Positions 11,099 through 21,058 are shown, counted from the first letter of the stretch. The stretch: 64,000 nt of DNA from Streptomyces sp. SCUT-3 (GCF_014083985.1 NZ_CP046907.1:3324501-3388500); one strand, 5' to 3'. Program-made: numbers and translations. Notes: generated by a model not told the origin, from the sequence alone.

Positions 11099-11512
11099 TC
11101 AGCGCGGGCGGCCGAGCGCCTCGTCGTGCCCGCCGCGCCCGTCGTGCCCGTCGTGCTCGTTGCGCCCGTCGTGCCCGCTCCGCCCGCCTTGCCTGCCGAG
11201 GAGGTGCTCCCTGCCCCACGCGCCCAGGGGGGCCAGCGCCTCGTTGAGGGAGACGCCCAGCGGGGTGAGGGCGTAGGTGACGCGGCGCACCGCTCCCTCG
11301 AGGGCCTCCTCCCGGGAGACGATGCCGTCGGCCTCCAGCTCGCGCAGGTGCGAGGTGAGGACCTTCTCGGTGACGCCGGGGATGCCGCGCCTCAACTCAC
11401 CGAAGCGGCGGGGGCCTCCGCCCAGTTCCCACAGGACGAGCACCTTCCACTTGCCGCCGACCACGTCGATCGCCGCGTCGATGCCGCACACGTACGTGTC
11501 ACGCCTGGTCAT
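11099..11512 (-). CDS. HxlR-family winged-helix transcriptional regulator
   Basis: 137 aa. HxlR/MarR-like DNA-binding protein. It starts with the family pattern CGIDAAIDVVGGKWKVLVLW (Cys9 at the position of the redox-sensing cysteine of YodB/HypR-type members), followed by a winged helix with the recognition region around TEKVLTSHLRELEADGIVSR. The last ~25 residues are a low-complexity Gly-His-Asp-Arg tail. It is transcribed divergently from the imine-reductase-like gene at 11589, the usual arrangement for a regulator and its target. ATG at 11512 follows aggtgag. Confidence 0.9.
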   Translation of the reverse strand: MTRRDTYVCGIDAAIDVVGGKWKVLVLWELGGGPRRFGELRRGIPGVTEKVLTSHLRELEADGIVSREEALEGAVRRVTYALTPLGVSLNEALAPLGAWGREHLLGRQGGRSGHDGRNEHDGHDGRGGHDEALGRPR

Positions 11513-11588
11513 CCGCTCACCTTAGGGTAACCACCCACAAAACAGTGCGTAATTGATCATGGCTCGGTCCCGTACGAGCCTGATCGGC
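11513..11588. promoter_or_regulatory. Divergent promoter region with likely HxlR operator
   Basis: 76 bases separate two head-to-head starts. The stretch 11522-11552 is AT-rich for this genome and contains ggtaacc near 11526 and taattg near 11549. I infer that it holds both promoters and the autoregulatory operator; no exact palindrome identifies the binding site. Confidence 0.5.
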
Positions 11589-12473
11589 ATGAACATTCCT
11601 TCCAAGACTCACGTCACCCTCCTCGGCCTCGGCGACATGGGCACCGCACTCGCCCGCGCCTGGCTCGCCGCAGAACACCCGCTGACCGTCTGGAACCGCA
11701 CCCCGGAGAAGACCGGACCGCTGAGGGGCGAGGGCGCCCGCGCGGCGGCCACCCCGGCCGAGGCCGTGGCGTCGGCCACCGGCCCCGTCGTCCTCTGCCT
11801 GCTCGACGACGCCTCCGTGGGCGAGGTCCTGGACGGCGCCGACCTGAACGGCAAGGACGTGGTCAACCTGACCACGAGCACCCCCGCACAGGCCCGGCTG
11901 CGCGCCCGCTGGGCCGAGGAGCGCGGGGCCCGTTTCCTCGACGGCGGAATCATGGCCGTCCCCCCGATGATCGGCCGGCCCGGGACCGGCGGCTACGTCT
12001 TCTACAGCGGCGACCGCGAACTGTTCGAACGCCACCGCGGAGTACTGGAGGCCCCCGCCGGGGCGGAGTTCGTCGGCGAGGACCCCGGCCACGCGGCCCT
12101 GCACGACATCGCCCTGCTCAGCGCGATGACCGGCATGTTCGCCGGCATCACCCACGCCTTCGCCCTGGTGCGCCCGGAGAAGGACCTCGACCGGACCCGG
12201 TTCGCCACCCTCCTCGCCGAATGGCTCGGCGCCATGGCCGGCACCGCCCGTCAGATGGCCGCCCAACTGGTCAGCGGCGACTACACCGAGGGGGTCACCT
12301 CCAACCTCGCCATGATGACGGCGGCCAACGACGCCTTCCTGGCCACGGCGGAGGAGCAGTCCGTCGACCCCCGACTCCTCGCCCCCTACATGGAACTGAT
12401 GAGCCGCCGGGTGGCCCAGGGCCACGGCGACGAGGGCCTGGCGGGCACGGTCGCGCTGCTCGGAGGCGAGTGA
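11589..12473 (+). CDS. NAD(P)-dependent imine-reductase-like oxidoreductase
   Basis: 294 aa from ATG 11589. The N-terminus is a Rossmann fold with GLGDMGTALARAWL and NRTPEK, as in the 6-phosphogluconate/3-hydroxyisobutyrate dehydrogenase superfamily. The C-terminal helical domain has the ALHDIALLSAMTGMFAG pattern and the length of bacterial imine reductases. The substrate cannot be told from the sequence. In-frame starts also exist at 11553 and 11559; 11589 is preferred because the fold begins a few residues later. The divergent HxlR gene suggests induction by a redox-active or toxic compound. Confidence 0.8.
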   Translation: MNIPSKTHVTLLGLGDMGTALARAWLAAEHPLTVWNRTPEKTGPLRGEGARAAATPAEAVASATGPVVLCLLDDASVGEVLDGADLNGKDVVNLTTSTPAQARLRARWAEERGARFLDGGIMAVPPMIGRPGTGGYVFYSGDRELFERHRGVLEAPAGAEFVGEDPGHAALHDIALLSAMTGMFAGITHAFALVRPEKDLDRTRFATLLAEWLGAMAGTARQMAAQLVSGDYTEGVTSNLAMMTAANDAFLATAEEQSVDPRLLAPYMELMSRRVAQGHGDEGLAGTVALLGGE

Positions 12474-12521
12474 CGCCCCACGCCCCGCCCGCACTCCCGC
12501 ACGACGGCTCCCGCCCCACCG

Positions 12522-12539
12522 GGGACGGGAACCCGTCCC
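12522..12539. terminator. Short GC hairpin after the imine-reductase-like gene
   Basis: GGGACGGG and CCCGTCCC lie two bases apart, giving a 7-bp stem with a 4-base loop. It lies between convergent genes. There is no U-tract, so this is only a candidate. Nothing else is evident in 12474-12654. Confidence 0.35.
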
Positions 12540-12654
12540 GCAGCGACGGGGAAGCCACTGCGCGGCCGGCGCTGCCGCTTCCCGGCCGCCGCACAGCCCC
12601 GGACACCACGCACGGGAAGCCCCTGGTGATCGGGGCCGATGCGGGACGCAGCCG

Positions 12655-13785
12655 TTACGGCAGACGCAAGGACGCGCCGGTGGGCTTGTCCAGCCACAGG
12701 GTCCGCTCGCCGTCCGGGGAGATGGTCAGCCCGTACCGTTCGGGCCCGGGCCGACCGTTCTCGGACCAGTGGGTGAGCATCGGCTCCCGCTCGTCCCACA
12801 GGTTCCGCGGGCCCTTGTGCTCCAGGTGGGCGGTGCCGTCCGGCCGGGGGCTGATGCAGGCCCACGAGTCGGTGACCGGGTCGACCAGGCCGTAGGTGTA
12901 CTCCCCGGCGCCCTGGGTGAAGCAGACCTGGAGAACGTCCGGCTGCACGAGGAAGGTGAAGAACGGCACCATGGGGTCGGCGAGGTCGACCGGGAGCGTG
13001 ATGCTGCGGGTGCGGCCGATGGCGGTGGCCAGGGTGCCGGCGTATTGGCAGGCTCGGGTCATCACCTGGCCGGGGGAGTGCCGGGCGCGCATGAACGCGG
13101 CCAGGGTCGGCATGAAGCGGCCGGTGGCGCTGCGGTCGGCGTGCACGGTCAGCCGGGCCAGGCCGCAGCCGACGTTGGAGACGATGACGCCGCCCGGCTC
13201 GACCTGGTGGCGCCAGGCGTCGGGGACGCCGATGCCGCAGGTCGCCAGGATCCTGTCGTAGGGGCCGTGCTCAGGGCACCCGGCGGTTCCGTCGCCGGTC
13301 ACGAGGGTCGGCGTGTGGCCCAGGCCGTTCAGCCGGGCCCGGGCGGTGTCGACCAGGGCGGGGTCGATGTCCACCGAGACGACTTGGCCGCTGCCCAGTC
13401 GGTGGGAGAGGAGCGCGGCGTTGTACCCGGTGCCGACGCCGATCTCCAGCACCCGGTGCCCGTCGGCGACGTCCAGGGCCTCGAGCATGCGGGCCATCAG
13501 CCCGGGCTCGGTCGAGGAACTGGTGGCCGTGCCGCCCTCGTCCCACTGGGTGAGGAGGGCGCGGTCGCTGTAGACCGCGGGCAGCCAGTCGTCGTCACCG
13601 CAGCGAACCCGGCGCATGCTGTCGGGGCCGCGCACGTCGAACTCGGGGACGAACGCCTCCCGCGGCACCGCGGTGAACGCCTCGATCCACGAGGGGGTGC
13701 GCAGGGCGCCCGCGGTGGTGAGCCGGTCGACCATCTGCCGCCGCAGTTCCTCGGCCGGCGGGTGGGGTGGTGCTGTGGTGCTCAT
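12655..13785 (-). CDS. PCMT-like methyltransferase of an ATP-grasp RiPP system
   Basis: 376 aa. S-adenosylmethionine-dependent O-methyltransferase related to protein-L-isoaspartate methyltransferase. SAM motif I is VLEIGVGTG at residues 112-120, preceded by SSSTEPGLMARMLEAL, which corresponds to the isoaspartyl-substrate region. The ~150 extra C-terminal residues are typical of the methyltransferases paired with ATP-grasp peptide maturases in actinomycetes. The ATG at 13785 has a strong aaggaagaag ribosome site. It overlaps the end of an ATP-grasp fragment (13782-14060), so the methyltransferase is now an orphan of that pair. No precursor peptide gene was found nearby. Confidence 0.85.
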   Translation of the reverse strand: MSTTAPPHPPAEELRRQMVDRLTTAGALRTPSWIEAFTAVPREAFVPEFDVRGPDSMRRVRCGDDDWLPAVYSDRALLTQWDEGGTATSSSTEPGLMARMLEALDVADGHRVLEIGVGTGYNAALLSHRLGSGQVVSVDIDPALVDTARARLNGLGHTPTLVTGDGTAGCPEHGPYDRILATCGIGVPDAWRHQVEPGGVIVSNVGCGLARLTVHADRSATGRFMPTLAAFMRARHSPGQVMTRACQYAGTLATAIGRTRSITLPVDLADPMVPFFTFLVQPDVLQVCFTQGAGEYTYGLVDPVTDSWACISPRPDGTAHLEHKGPRNLWDEREPMLTHWSENGRPGPERYGLTISPDGERTLWLDKPTGASLRLP

Positions 13786-14060
13786 CGGCTTCTTCCTTCC
13801 AGCAGGTCGGCCAGTGCACGGGTGACGGGCTCTTGCAGGTCCGGGACGAAACCGAACTGCCCGTTGGGGTTCACGTCGACCAGGAACCACTCCCCGTCAC
13901 CGTCAACGAGGAAGTCCAGCGCGGCGTAATGGAGTTTGAAGGTGTCCGCGAGACCGCGCACGCCTTGCGCGATCTTGTCCGGGACCCGGCACACCTTGTA
14001 GGTGAGCGAGTCGTAGTCGGCGCGGAAGCCGTTCCGGGACGCTTCGGACCCGGCGTGGAC
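13782..14060 (-). pseudogene. Truncated ATP-grasp RiPP maturase (C-terminal end only)
   Basis: About 92 codons remain open from around 14060 to the stop at 13782. The reading includes HAGSEASR, then DYDSLTY, and near the end FLVDVNPNGQFGFVPD, the metal-binding Asp/Asn segment that closes the ATP-grasp fold of the TgmB-type maturases. The N-terminal two thirds, with the ATP-binding and peptide-recognition parts, are missing; upstream sequence in this frame has no similarity to the family. There is no start codon with a ribosome site. The stop overlaps the methyltransferase start, which preserves the original operon join. A gene fragment left by deletion is the best reading. Confidence 0.75.
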
Positions 14061-14415
14061 CCTGTCGGCGGTGCGGGGTCCTGGTGCCCGCCGGCCACCG
14101 ACCGGCAGCCGCCCGGCCGCCGTACCCGTGACGGCTCCTGCCCGGTGCGCGCCCTTCGCGGGCGTGCGCCGGGGGGCGCGGCGCGGGCGGCGTGCGACCC
14201 TCCGGGGGTGCCGTAAGGTCTGAACTGATCCTGTACCTGTCAGAACGCCGGAGCCGTACGCCCACGTGGGAGGGGATGCGGCTCCTCCTCGGAGGCGGCC
14301 GGCCCGCCGCGGGGGCCGCGGACGCCCCCGCCGTGATCGACGAGCGACCGGATACCCTGCAACCGAGAAAGCACCACGCCGAGGCCGCGTGATCGAGCAG
14401 CGACAGGAGAACCCC
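14061..14415. other. Non-coding stretch upstream of the polyprenyl synthase
   Basis: No convincing gene on either strand. It lies between the broken ATP-grasp end and the synthase start and probably carries the synthase promoter, but I see no hexamers strong enough to name. The left part is presumably the deletion junction that removed the maturase 5' end. Confidence 0.4.
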
Positions 14416-15423
14416 GTGACCGTCGTCGGGCCCTTCGGGCTGAGCGTTCGGGACGAGTCCCTCGAGGCCGACGTGCGGGCCGGGATGGCCGCCGTCGAAC
14501 AGGGGCTCCTCGAGGCCACGAAGAGCGACGTACCGTTCGTCACCGAGGCCGCCCGCCACCTGATGGCCGCCGGTGGCAAGCGGTTCCGCCCGCTGCTGGT
14601 ACTGCTGGCCGCCCAGTTCGGCGACCCCGACGCCCCCGGCGTCGTCCCCTCGGCGGTGGTCGTGGAACTCACCCACCTGGCGACGCTCTACCACGACGAC
14701 GTCATGGACGAGGCCGCCGTCCGCCGCGGGGTGCCCAGCGCCAACGCCCGCTGGGACAACTCGGTCGCCGTACTGACCGGCGACTTCCTGTTCTCCCGCG
14801 CCTCCAGCATCCTGGCCGGGCTGGGCCCCGACGCCGTCCGCGTGCAGGCCGACGCGTTCGAGCGACTGGTCACCGGGCAGATCCTGGAGACCGTCGGCCC
14901 GCAGGACGGCACCGACGCGATCGACCACTACCTCGACGTCATCGCGGGCAAGACCGGGTCGCTGATCGCCGTCTCCGGGCGCTTCGGCGCGATAATGGCC
15001 GGCGCCGACGGGAAGATCGTCGACACCCTCACCCAGTACGGCGAGCGGATCGGCACCGCCTTCCAGCTTGCCGACGACTACCTGGACATCGCCAGCGACA
15101 GCCACGAGTCGGGCAAGACCCCCGGCACCGACCTGCGCGAGGGCGTCGCCACCCTGCCGGTGCTCCACGTCCTGGCCTCCGAGGACCGCGGCGCCGACGA
15201 CCGCCGCCTGCGTGAACTCCTCACCGGCCCGCCCCTGACCGACGACGCCCTGCACGCCGAGGCCCTGGCCCTGCTGCGGGTCCACCCGGCCATGGAGCAG
15301 GCCCGCCGCGACACCCTCCGCTTCGCCGACGAGGCCCGCGCCATCCTGGCACCCCTCCCCGACTGCCCGGCGAAGGAGGCCCTCGCGGGCCTGTGCGACT
15401 CCGTCGTCCACCGCGCCGGCTGA
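14416..15423 (+). CDS. Long-chain trans-polyprenyl diphosphate synthase
   Basis: 335 aa. Condenses isopentenyl diphosphate units onto an allylic primer to make the isoprenoid tail, most likely that of menaquinone. It shows GGKRFRPLLVL, the first Asp-rich motif DDVMD at residues 94-98, GDFLFSRAS, and the second motif DDYLD at 219-223. Residues just upstream of the first motif are small or aliphatic, which fits a long-chain product. The GTG at 14416 is preceded by aggaga 5 bases upstream. In Streptomyces this gene lies near the nuo operon, which feeds electrons into the menaquinone pool. Confidence 0.93.
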   Translation: MTVVGPFGLSVRDESLEADVRAGMAAVEQGLLEATKSDVPFVTEAARHLMAAGGKRFRPLLVLLAAQFGDPDAPGVVPSAVVVELTHLATLYHDDVMDEAAVRRGVPSANARWDNSVAVLTGDFLFSRASSILAGLGPDAVRVQADAFERLVTGQILETVGPQDGTDAIDHYLDVIAGKTGSLIAVSGRFGAIMAGADGKIVDTLTQYGERIGTAFQLADDYLDIASDSHESGKTPGTDLREGVATLPVLHVLASEDRGADDRRLRELLTGPPLTDDALHAEALALLRVHPAMEQARRDTLRFADEARAILAPLPDCPAKEALAGLCDSVVHRAG

Positions 15424-15713
15424 CCCGGCGCCGCCGGTACCGCCCGGGCCTCCCCGCGCAGCCGGGGCCGTCCGGCCGGTTCGGCCGGTTCGGGTGGCCC
15501 GGCCGGTCCGGGCCCCCGCGCTCCTGGGGCAGGGGGCGTCTCGGGGTCGGTCATCCCCTGGTCGTACACGGAGTTGATGCCGCGGGCTGACGCCCCGGGC
15601 GGGTCCTGCTGATGGGATGGGAGACACCACCGGGAGAGCGTTCGGCATCGGACGCCCCCTCCCGGTGGGCCAGTTCACCCATGATGCCCGTCGCCCGACC
15701 CGGAGGTACCGCA

Positions 15714-17054
15714 ATGGCTCCGACCCGACCGACCCGAGACCGGGAGCAGGCCCAGGACGGCGCACCGCGCCGCCGCGCCGCCCGCTACGCGGTCCCCGTC
15801 GCCCTCGCCGGAGTGGTGGCGGCGACCGTCGGCCTCGTCCCGGCGCTCGCCGCCGGTGACCCCGAACTCCCCGACATCACCGCGGAGAAGCTGCTCGCCA
15901 AGATGGCCGGCGCCGACGTGGAGACCGGCTCCGGCACGGTGCGCGTCACCGTCGACCTCGGCCTGCCCGCCGCCTTCGGCGGACTGGCCGGCTCGGCGGG
16001 CCCGTCCGCCGGGACGGACGGCGAGGGCGGCTCCGGGAGCACCCCCGGACCGGGGGAGAAGATCGGCGGGCTGCTGTCCGGCTCGCACACCCTGCGGGTG
16101 GCCGCCGACGGCCCCGAGCGGCAGCGGCTGACGATCGTCGAGGACGGCACCGAGTACAGCGTGATACGCAACGCCGACGACGTGTGGGCCCACGACGGCC
16201 GCAGCGGTCAGGCACTCCACACCACCCTCCCCGAGCACGAGCACGAGCACGAGCACGGCGCCGGCAAGGACGGCAAGGGCGGCAAGGACGGTGCCGGCAA
16301 GGGCGGCAGCGGGGAGGACGGCCTCCCCGGGGACCTCCCGGTCACCCCCGACGCCGCGGTGAAGAAGGCGCTGGAGGCCGTCGGCGACACCACCTCGGTC
16401 ACCGTCGACGGCACCACCACGGTCGCCGACCGGGACGCCTACCAGCTGGTGGTCGAGCCGAAGCAGAAGAACTCCACCGTCGACTCGATCCGCGTCGCGG
16501 TCGACGCGGAGACCGGCGTGCCGCTCAACTTCCGCCTGATGCCCTCCGACGGAGGGAAGGCCGCGGTCGACATCGCCTTCACCAAGGTCTCCTTCGAGCG
16601 GCCCGCCGCCTCGCTCTTCGAGTTCGCCCCGCCGAAGGGCACGAAGGTCGAGGAGGCCGACCCCGAGAGCTTCGACGGGGACGCCCTGCTCCCGGACCTC
16701 GCCCCCGAGGAGCTCCTCCCCGGCCTCGGCTCCGCCGACGGTCCCGCGCCCGGCGCCGGGCCGAAGGTGCGGGGCGAGGGCTGGACGCAGATCGCCGAGC
16801 TGAAGCTCCCCGGCGGCCTGCCCGGCTCCTCCGCCGGGGACGGCGGGAAGAACACCGGTGCCCCCGGTGCCCCGGGCGGCTTCGACCCGCAGGCCCTGCT
16901 GGACAGCCTCGGCGAGAAGGTGAAGGGCGACTTCGGCACCGGCACGCTCTTCGGCAGCCGCCTGGTCAACGCCCTCGTCACCGAGGACGGCACCGTCTAC
17001 GTCGGCGCCGTCACCCCCGCCGGCCTCACCGCCGCCGCGAACGCCGCCCACTGA
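15714..17054 (+). CDS. Secreted LolA/DUF2092-like protein
   Basis: 446 aa. A signal peptide or anchor lies at about residues 25-47 (RRRAARYAVPVALAG, then a hydrophobic run ending in LAAGDPELP). The mature part begins with the alternating pattern of the LolA/LppX-like half-barrel (SGTVRVTVDLGLPAAFG). In the middle is an unusual hydrophilic insert with HEHEHEHEHG followed by Gly-Lys repeats; C-terminal segments are Pro/Gly-rich. Such proteins bind lipids or lipoproteins at the cell envelope; the actinomycete members have no proven substrate. ATG at 15714 is preceded by cggagg. A strong hairpin follows. Confidence 0.8.
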   Translation: MAPTRPTRDREQAQDGAPRRRAARYAVPVALAGVVAATVGLVPALAAGDPELPDITAEKLLAKMAGADVETGSGTVRVTVDLGLPAAFGGLAGSAGPSAGTDGEGGSGSTPGPGEKIGGLLSGSHTLRVAADGPERQRLTIVEDGTEYSVIRNADDVWAHDGRSGQALHTTLPEHEHEHEHGAGKDGKGGKDGAGKGGSGEDGLPGDLPVTPDAAVKKALEAVGDTTSVTVDGTTTVADRDAYQLVVEPKQKNSTVDSIRVAVDAETGVPLNFRLMPSDGGKAAVDIAFTKVSFERPAASLFEFAPPKGTKVEEADPESFDGDALLPDLAPEELLPGLGSADGPAPGAGPKVRGEGWTQIAELKLPGGLPGSSAGDGGKNTGAPGAPGGFDPQALLDSLGEKVKGDFGTGTLFGSRLVNALVTEDGTVYVGAVTPAGLTAAANAAH

Positions 17055-17059
17055 CCCCA

Positions 17060-17103
17060 CCCGCCCCGCCCGGACCGGACCCGATCCGGCCCGGGCGGGG
17101 CTC
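17060..17103. terminator. Perfect hairpin terminator, copy A of a 44-bp direct repeat
   Basis: Arms 17063-17079 and 17085-17101 (17 bp, one mismatch) surround a cccga loop. It follows the LolA-like gene directly. Bases 17060-17103 occur again unchanged at 17930-17973 after the toxin-antitoxin genes. Confidence 0.9.
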
Positions 17104-17164
17104 TCTCCGCCTCACTGGCGCATCACCTCACTCTTTTCGGTGACGGTGCGAAGAGCCGACTCCG

Positions 17165-17187
17165 GATATACCCTGTGGGTTATACGT
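17165..17187 (+). promoter_or_regulatory. Imperfect inverted repeat before the toxin gene
   Basis: tataccc tgt gggttatac forms an inverted repeat just upstream of the toxin ATG at 17196 and contains TATA-like hexamers. Toxin-antitoxin operons are usually autorepressed by the antitoxin at such a site. The exact promoter is uncertain; if tatacg near 17181 is the -10, the transcript would have almost no leader. Confidence 0.45.
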
Positions 17188-17195
17188 TGCCGGTT

Positions 17196-17558
17196 ATGAG
17201 CTGGGAGATCATCCTCACGTCCGAGGTCCACGACTGGTTTCTCGGGCTTTCCGATCCCAGCGCGTCTCTTGTGAGGGACTCCGTCGAGTTGCTCGCGAGA
17301 CAGGGGCCCGCGCTGGGACGGCCGGCTGTCGACCGGATCCACGGATCGCAACTTCACAACCTCAAGGAACTCAGGCCGGGATCGTCGGGGCGCAGCGAGA
17401 TCCGCATCCTGTTCGTTTTCGACCCGACTCGCCGGGCAATTCTGCTCGTGGCGGGGGACAAAGCGGGGAACTGGCAGAGTTGGTACACCGAGGCCGTCAA
17501 ACTCGCCGAAGAACGTTACGCCCGTTACCTCGACAGCCGGCCGGAGGAGATCGAATGA
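17196..17558 (+). CDS. RelE/HigB-type toxin (phage Gp49-like)
   Basis: 120 aa. Small basic protein of the RelE/HigB superfamily, probable mRNA interferase acting on the ribosome. The family pattern is visible: a first strand and helix with EVHDWFLGL, the core HNLKELRPGSSGRSEIRILF with basic residues, then FDPTRRAILLVAGDKAGNWQ. The toxin-first order with a downstream HTH antitoxin is the HigBA arrangement. Codon use is less GC-rich than the neighbours, a sign of acquisition. The stop overlaps the antitoxin ATG. Confidence 0.88.
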   Translation: MSWEIILTSEVHDWFLGLSDPSASLVRDSVELLARQGPALGRPAVDRIHGSQLHNLKELRPGSSGRSEIRILFVFDPTRRAILLVAGDKAGNWQSWYTEAVKLAEERYARYLDSRPEEIE

Positions 17559-17908
17559 GCAAGCACTACCGGTGGCAGACGACGTTGGACGCACGCCGGG
17601 CCGCGGATCCCGGCATCGACGCTCCCGAACGGATCGCCGCCGCACGCGAGACGCGCGAGAAGGCGGTGCTGGGGCACCTGCTGGGCGAACTCCGCAAGGA
17701 GAGGGGACTCACCCAGGCGGACGTCGCAGCGGCCATGGGTGTCTCGCAGGTCCGAGTGTCCCGCATGGAAAACGGTGAGATCGACCGCATGCAGGTCGAC
17801 TCGATCGCCTCCTACATTGCCGCGCTCGGCGGTCACCTCCGTCTGGTGGCCGACTTCGGCCCCACCAGCACGACCTTCGCCGACTACACGGACCGGCTCA
17901 GCGCCTGA
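17555..17908 (+). CDS. XRE-family HTH antitoxin (HigA-like)
   Basis: 117 aa. The helix-turn-helix domain covers about residues 50-105 (RKERGLTQADVAAAMGVSQVRVSRMENGE, read in pieces), followed by IASYIAALGGHLRLVADF, the C-terminal pattern of HigA-type antitoxins. It is expected to bind and neutralise the adjacent toxin and to repress the operon. Translationally coupled to the toxin through ATGA. A second copy of the 44-bp hairpin follows. Confidence 0.88.
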   Translation: MSKHYRWQTTLDARRAADPGIDAPERIAAARETREKAVLGHLLGELRKERGLTQADVAAAMGVSQVRVSRMENGEIDRMQVDSIASYIAALGGHLRLVADFGPTSTTFADYTDRLSA

Positions 17909-17929
17909 CCCGCCTCCACCGGACCGCTT

Positions 17930-17973
17930 CCCGCCCCGCCCGGACCGGACCCGATCCGGCCCGGGCGGGGCTC
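17930..17973. terminator. Perfect hairpin terminator, copy B of the 44-bp direct repeat
   Basis: Identical over 44 bases to 17060-17103. The hairpin now terminates the toxin-antitoxin operon. The pair brackets the module with an 870-bp period. Confidence 0.92.
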
Positions 17974-18080
17974 CGGCGTGTCGTGCCCTCGCGTGTCGTG
18001 ACTGCGGGCGGTGCGCCGCGAATCCGGCGGTGTGCCGGAAAACCGGTTGCCCGTGCGGGCGCCCCGTGCCACCGTTCTTA

Positions 18081-18098
18081 GTGCAACTGTTGTCGCAC
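18081..18098 (+). promoter_or_regulatory. Inverted repeat upstream of the ABC-F leader peptide
   Basis: GTGCAAC and GTCGCAC are separated by four bases and complementary at six of seven positions. It ends two bases before the aaggag of the leader peptide. It may be an operator or a leader hairpin; no regulator gene lies next to it. Confidence 0.35.
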
Positions 18099-18187
18099 CA
18101 AGGAGTGGCCGATGCTCTTCCGACGTGTTCCCCAGGCTCTGCGGCCCCAGACGGCCGCCCCGTCCTCGAACACCTCGGAGCGCCCGC

Positions 18188-19951
<1,764 letters not shown>

Positions 19952-20060
19952 CCGGGTGCCCCGGCCCTCGCTCCGCCGTCCCACCGTCCTGCCGTCCCAC
20001 CGTCCCACCGCCGGACTGCCGGGCCGCCGTGTCCGCCCGTCCGAACAGGAAGGAGACCCT

Positions 20061-20966
20061 GTGCACCGCACTTCGGCCCGAGAGGTCGGGCAGACCGTCG
20101 TCGCCGGCCCGGGGGAGGGGCCGTACTCCCTGACCGCCGGTCCCGACGGGGCCCTGTGGATCACCCTGGTCCACGCCGGGGAGATCGCCCGGCTGGCTCC
20201 CGGCGGCCGGCTCGACCGGTACCGGCTCGATTCCGCCGACTGCGGTCCGTCGGTGATCACCGCCGGCCCCGACGGGGCCCTGTGGTTCACCCGGGCCCGT
20301 GACCACCGCATCGGGCGGATCACCACCGACGGGCGGGCCGGGTCGTTCCCCCTGCCCACCCCGGGGTGCGGCCCGTTCGGGATCGCGCCCGGTCCCGACG
20401 GGGCCCTGTGGTTCACCCAGATGCACGCCGACCGGGTGGGCCGCATCACCACGGACGGCACGGTGACGGAGTTCCCGCTGCCCACGAGCGGCGCCTTGCC
20501 GTCGTTCGTCGCCGCGGGGCCCGACGGCGCGTTGTGGTTCACCCTGAACAGGGGCGGCGCGATCGGCCGGATCGCGCTCGACGGCGAGGTCGCCCTCCAT
20601 CCCCTGCCCACCGCGGACGCGGCCCCGGTGGGCATCGCCTGCGGCGGGGACGGGGCCCTGTGGTTCGTCGAGATCGGGGCCGGTCAGGTCGGCCGCATCA
20701 CGACGGACGGGCGTGTCGAGGAGTTCCCCCTCCCGGACCGGGCCTGCCGGCCCCACGCGATCGCAGCCGACGCCTCCGACGCCTCCGGCACCTGCTGGTT
20801 CACCGAGTGGGGCGGCAACCGGGTCGGCTCCGTCACGCCCGGCGGCCGCATTAAGGAGTACGACCTGCCGGCCTCCTCCTCGGAGCCGCACGGCGTCGTG
20901 GTGGGCCCGGACGGGACCGTCCATGTCGCGATGGAGAGCGGGGCGGTCGCGCACCTGCGGCCGTGA
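20061..20966 (+). CDS. vgb: Virginiamycin B (streptogramin B) lyase-like protein
   Basis: 301 aa. Seven-bladed propeller made of repeats of the form GPDGALWFT...GRITTDG. In staphylococcal Vgb the lyase opens the streptogramin B ring using two His and Glu residues with Mg2+. The equivalents are present here: H232 in CRPHAIA, E275 and H277 in EPHGVV, and E292 in AMESG. Length and repeat order match the family. GTG at 20061 follows aaggag. Same strand as the ABC-F gene, 109 bases apart without a hairpin, so probably one transcript. It could also act on another cyclic depsipeptide. Confidence 0.9.
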   Translation: MHRTSAREVGQTVVAGPGEGPYSLTAGPDGALWITLVHAGEIARLAPGGRLDRYRLDSADCGPSVITAGPDGALWFTRARDHRIGRITTDGRAGSFPLPTPGCGPFGIAPGPDGALWFTQMHADRVGRITTDGTVTEFPLPTSGALPSFVAAGPDGALWFTLNRGGAIGRIALDGEVALHPLPTADAAPVGIACGGDGALWFVEIGAGQVGRITTDGRVEEFPLPDRACRPHAIAADASDASGTCWFTEWGGNRVGSVTPGGRIKEYDLPASSSEPHGVVVGPDGTVHVAMESGAVAHLRP

Positions 20967-21002
20967 GGCGTCCCGCCCGGCCGTGTGGCGTCCCGCCCGG
21001 CC
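20963..21002. repeat. Two 20-bp direct repeats after vgb
   Basis: The unit gtgaggcgtcccgcccggcc is repeated once with one change (a to t). Non-coding, in the short gap between convergent vgb and rarD. No hairpin is evident. Confidence 0.7.
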
Positions 21003-21058
21003 GTGCGGCGGCCGGTGCGAACCGCCCGCGCGGAGGCCGCTCCGGCGGGGTGTGCGGG

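Noticed and set aside
13782-14672. A complete ATP-grasp maturase gene on the minus strand
   Set aside because: The frame is open to 14672, but only the last ~92 codons resemble the family; the rest is unrelated low-complexity sequence with no ribosome site.
19952-20060. A small gene between ABC-F and vgb
   Set aside because: The only open stretch is the in-frame upstream extension of vgb, which lacks similarity; GTG 20061 has the clear aaggag site.
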